Under the pieces are notes generated by a model that was not told the DNA's origin, searched no databases, and saw nothing but the letters and a program-made list of their open reading frames with translations. DNA of 8,504 nt from Streptococcus sp. (GTDB lineage Bacteria > Bacillota > Bacilli > Lactobacillales > Streptococcaceae): assembly GCA_003521145.1 (NCBI GenBank), contig DOTL01000018.1:1-8504 (forward strand), given 5' to 3'. The position numbers were made by a program, and so were the translations under genes. Below are positions 6,766 to 8,504 of this stretch, one piece after another. Positions within the stretch are counted from its first letter, which is position 1. Each line of letters starts with the position of its first letter.

Positions 6766-7228
6766 CCTACTGACTCCAAAAGTAGAAAATACTACTCCGA
6801 CACTTTTTAATATTAGTATCGCTCCATATCAAATGTTTACTTTATCAATAATTACCATTGACGTGGCTACTCTCCTTGAATAAAATAAACACTAACATTA
6901 TCAGATGTTAAACGACTTACCCAACCTTTATTTCATAGTCCAGGAATAATAATATCACCTAATAGAGACTTTGTATTTTTCATAAAATGACGTGTACAAA
7001 ACGGTAACTCGTCCAATTTAACAACTTTTTTTGTCCTAAATCTTCTTCTATCATACAAAACACATGACCCAATGCTATCTTACTTTCGTTATCAACGATA
7101 GAATCTGGAACCTCACTTTACCTAGTTTTATATTAATGTAAGATTACTAGCCTTTAGCATTCTCTGACTACAGTCACTTTGCAATATAGATAGTTTGAAG
7201 CATCTGGATTTATTTTTGTTATAATAAC
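6729..7228 (-). pseudogene. Probable remnant of an unidentified minus-strand gene
   Basis: No intact gene lies between the atp promoter region and the murN-like gene. On the minus strand one frame from 7228 to 6983 and a second from 6983 to 6729 give protein-like stretches: KINPDASNYLYCKVTVVRE at the start, IALGHVFCMIEEDLGQKK in the middle, GWVSRLTSDNVSVYFIQGE further on, and LLESVGLSKEKVEQLTE before a final TAA at 6729-6731. Between them lie ten internal stops (three TAA before the frame change; then one TGA, two TAG and four TAA) and one frameshift near 6983. Most stops could come from Gln codons by one C-to-T change. The minus-strand terminator about 145 bases downstream is where such a gene would have ended. 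I do not recognise the protein. The longest open stretch is only 45 codons, so coding origin is likely but unproven. Confidence 0.4.
7195..7225 (+). promoter_or_regulatory. Extended -10 promoter of the murN-like gene
   Basis: TATAAT (7220-7225) is preceded by TG and one base (TGTTATAAT), a perfect extended -10. The best -35 candidate is TTGAAG (7195-7200) with a long 19-base spacer; an extended -10 tolerates this. It is the only strong plus-strand promoter before the gene, and the leader is about 35 bases long. It overlaps the upstream edge of the decayed minus-strand gene. Confidence 0.7.
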
Positions 7229-7266
7229 TTATATAACTATTTTACTTGTAATCGAAAGGAAATAAA

Positions 7267-8442
7267 ATGAGTCTTACAATTTTGAAAGAGGATGAATTTA
7301 CATCTTTCATAGAAAAATGTAAAGAACATTCGTTCATGCAAACAGTATCAATGTCTAATCTCCTAAGAAAAAGAGGATTCGAGACTAAATTTTTAGGTTG
7401 GAAAAGTAATAATGAAACTACTGTTGCTGCTATTGCTTTCATGAAGCATTTGACCGGAGGAATCAGAATAGAAATTAATAGTGGTCCATTGTATACAAAT
7501 GAATCCGATTTAAAGAGTTTTTATCATGAATTACAACTTTTTGCTAAGAAACAGGGAGCTCTAGAATTGGTTGTAAAGCCAGACGACATTTATCAGACAT
7601 TTGAAATTGATGGAAAGCCTATTGAACCTGAGAAAACAGAATTAATTTCTACACTAACAGATCTTGACTACAAATTTGATGGTTTACAGGTAGGCTATCC
7701 TAAAGGAGAACCAACTTGGCATTATTTGAAAAATCTTGAGGGCTTTGATGAAACATCTTTATTAAAATCATTTAACAAAAATAGCGTCAGAAACATCAAA
7801 ACTGCTCTAGACTATAATGTTATTGTTCGCAAAATAAATAAAGGAGAAATTCCAGAATTCAAAAAGATTATAGAAGAAACCGGAAGAAGGCAAGGATTTG
7901 AAGATAAAAGTTTAGATTATTATACAGAACTATATGATGCATTTGGTGATAACGCTGACTTCTTGGTAGCAGAGTTAGATTTTGAAAAAAGTATAGATCA
8001 CATAAATAGTAAACTTGCCTCACTGAACTCTAAGAGCAAACAATATGAGCAACAAGCTCAAAAATTGAATAAACAAAAACAGATTATTTCAGAGCTAAAA
8101 CAAAAAATTAATACAGAAAAGATACTTCTCGCCTGTGCTTTAATACTATATACGCAAGATCAGGCCACATATCTCTTTGGGGGTTCCTACACAGAATTTC
8201 AAAAATTCTCTGCTGCTTTCTTAATTCAGTACCATGCCATGAATTGCACTTTAAGGAGAAATATTATGAGTTATAATTTCCTTGGAATTACAGGTGTGTT
8301 TGACGGCTCTGATGGAGTTCTACGATTTAAACAAAACTTTAACGGTTATATTGTTCGTAAGATGGGAACCTTCCATTATTACCCACAACCTTTGAAATAC
8401 AAACTTATTCAAGGACTAAAAAAACTTCTTAGACGTTCTTAG
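7267..8442 (+). CDS. murN: MurM/MurN-type peptidoglycan branching aminoacyltransferase (FemABX family)
   Basis: FemABX-family enzyme (391 aa) that transfers an amino acid from aminoacyl-tRNA to the lysine side chain of lipid II at the cytoplasmic membrane face, building the cross-bridge. Two GNAT-like domains are expected. The N-terminal part has GGIRIEINSGPLYTN (64-78), LELVVKPDDIYQTF (99-112) and GEPTWHYLKNL (147-157). A lysine- and glutamine-rich helical arm spans about 238-284. The second domain ends with YLFGGSYTEFQKF (302-314), YNFLGITGVFDGSDGVLRFK (336-355) and a basic tail. The N-terminus resembles MurN more than MurM. The arm looks about 20 residues shorter than in relatives I remember (usual length about 400-410), and 315-333 diverges from the usual pattern. 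ATG follows GAAAGGA with seven bases between. No murM lies beside it in the window, and no terminator precedes the IS end 40 bases downstream. The amino acid added cannot be read from the sequence. Family sure, MurN versus MurM less so. Confidence 0.85.
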   Translation: MSLTILKEDEFTSFIEKCKEHSFMQTVSMSNLLRKRGFETKFLGWKSNNETTVAAIAFMKHLTGGIRIEINSGPLYTNESDLKSFYHELQLFAKKQGALELVVKPDDIYQTFEIDGKPIEPEKTELISTLTDLDYKFDGLQVGYPKGEPTWHYLKNLEGFDETSLLKSFNKNSVRNIKTALDYNVIVRKINKGEIPEFKKIIEETGRRQGFEDKSLDYYTELYDAFGDNADFLVAELDFEKSIDHINSKLASLNSKSKQYEQQAQKLNKQKQIISELKQKINTEKILLACALILYTQDQATYLFGGSYTEFQKFSAAFLIQYHAMNCTLRRNIMSYNFLGITGVFDGSDGVLRFKQNFNGYIVRKMGTFHYYPQPLKYKLIQGLKKLLRRS

Positions 8443-8482
8443 TTTAAAGAATACTGTTTACTATTCACTGATTGAAATAAAC

Positions 8483-8504
8483 GGCTCTTTGTCAACTGTA
8501 GTGG
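8483..8504. mobile_element. Terminal inverted repeat of a second IS copy, opposite orientation (body outside window)
   Basis: GGCTCTTTGTCAACTGTAGT (8483-8502), followed by GG, is the exact reverse complement of bases 1-20. The element would extend to the right of the window. The eight bases before it, AAATAAAC, differ from the TTATTCTC beside the left tip. That is expected for two separate insertions, or for a pair moving as one unit, and only the missing outer flanks can decide between them. The family guess (ISL3; IS1167/IS1193-like) is from memory of the repeat sequence. Confidence 0.7.

Noticed and set aside
6600..7200. Decayed region read as a gene using TAA/TAG as glutamine codons
   Set aside because: Most stops could stand for Gln, but the adjoining genes use TAA and TAG as normal stops, and a frameshift is also needed. 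Ordinary decay explains it better.
6408..7266. CRISPR array, tRNA, riboswitch or phage sequence in the long intergenic stretch
   Set aside because: I saw no regularly spaced direct repeats, no cloverleaf or conserved aptamer core, and no integrase or attachment core.
7242..7442. Minus-strand 66-codon frame over the start of the murN-like gene
   Set aside because: Its sequence is the complement of well-conserved murN codons, and it has no promoter or recognisable motif.
1..8504. A composite transposon carrying the ATP synthase genes as cargo
   Set aside because: The operon is a core housekeeping locus with chromosomal-type structure. IS tips at both ends are more simply explained by assembly breaks at a multicopy element, and the outer flanks needed to show a unit are missing.

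Overview
The window carries the complete F1Fo ATP synthase operon of a low-GC Gram-positive bacterium. The protein sequences, the gene order atpEBFHAGDC (c subunit first, no atpI) and the 65-residue c subunit all point to Streptococcus. The best fit is the salivarius/thermophilus group; that species call is from memory of the family and was not searched.

Layout from left to right. Positions 1-20 look like the outer end of an insertion sequence whose body lies outside the window. A rho-independent terminator for the minus strand (about 43-85) follows, then eight tightly packed minus-strand genes from atpC (86-502) to atpE (6210-6407). Their promoter lies at about 6444-6472 and two cre-like boxes lie just upstream of it. 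Together the genes encode the whole proton-translocating rotary enzyme: Fo (a, b, c) in the membrane and F1 (alpha, beta, gamma, delta, epsilon) in the cytoplasm. In a fermentative streptococcus it mainly hydrolyses ATP to export protons and hold cytoplasmic pH.

From about 6530 to 7230 no intact gene is present. The stretch holds a well-formed minus-strand terminator (6551-6584) and, upstream of it on the same strand, what looks like a decayed gene with many stops and one frameshift. The terminator therefore seems to be the relic of a lost upstream transcription unit.

A plus-strand gene (7267-8442) encodes a FemABX-family aminoacyl transferase of the MurM/MurN type. It builds the short peptide cross-bridge of peptidoglycan and has its own extended -10 promoter. 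Forty bases after its stop codon the window ends in an exact inverted copy of the 20 bases at position 1. Both ends therefore look like the outer tips of two oppositely oriented copies of one IS, probably of the ISL3 family. The window may be a whole contig that stopped at these repeats.

I see no convincing new biological system. The most interesting points are the IS-bounded ends, the decayed gene with its orphan terminator, the two carboxylates in the c subunit, the cre-like boxes and the divergent MurN-like protein.
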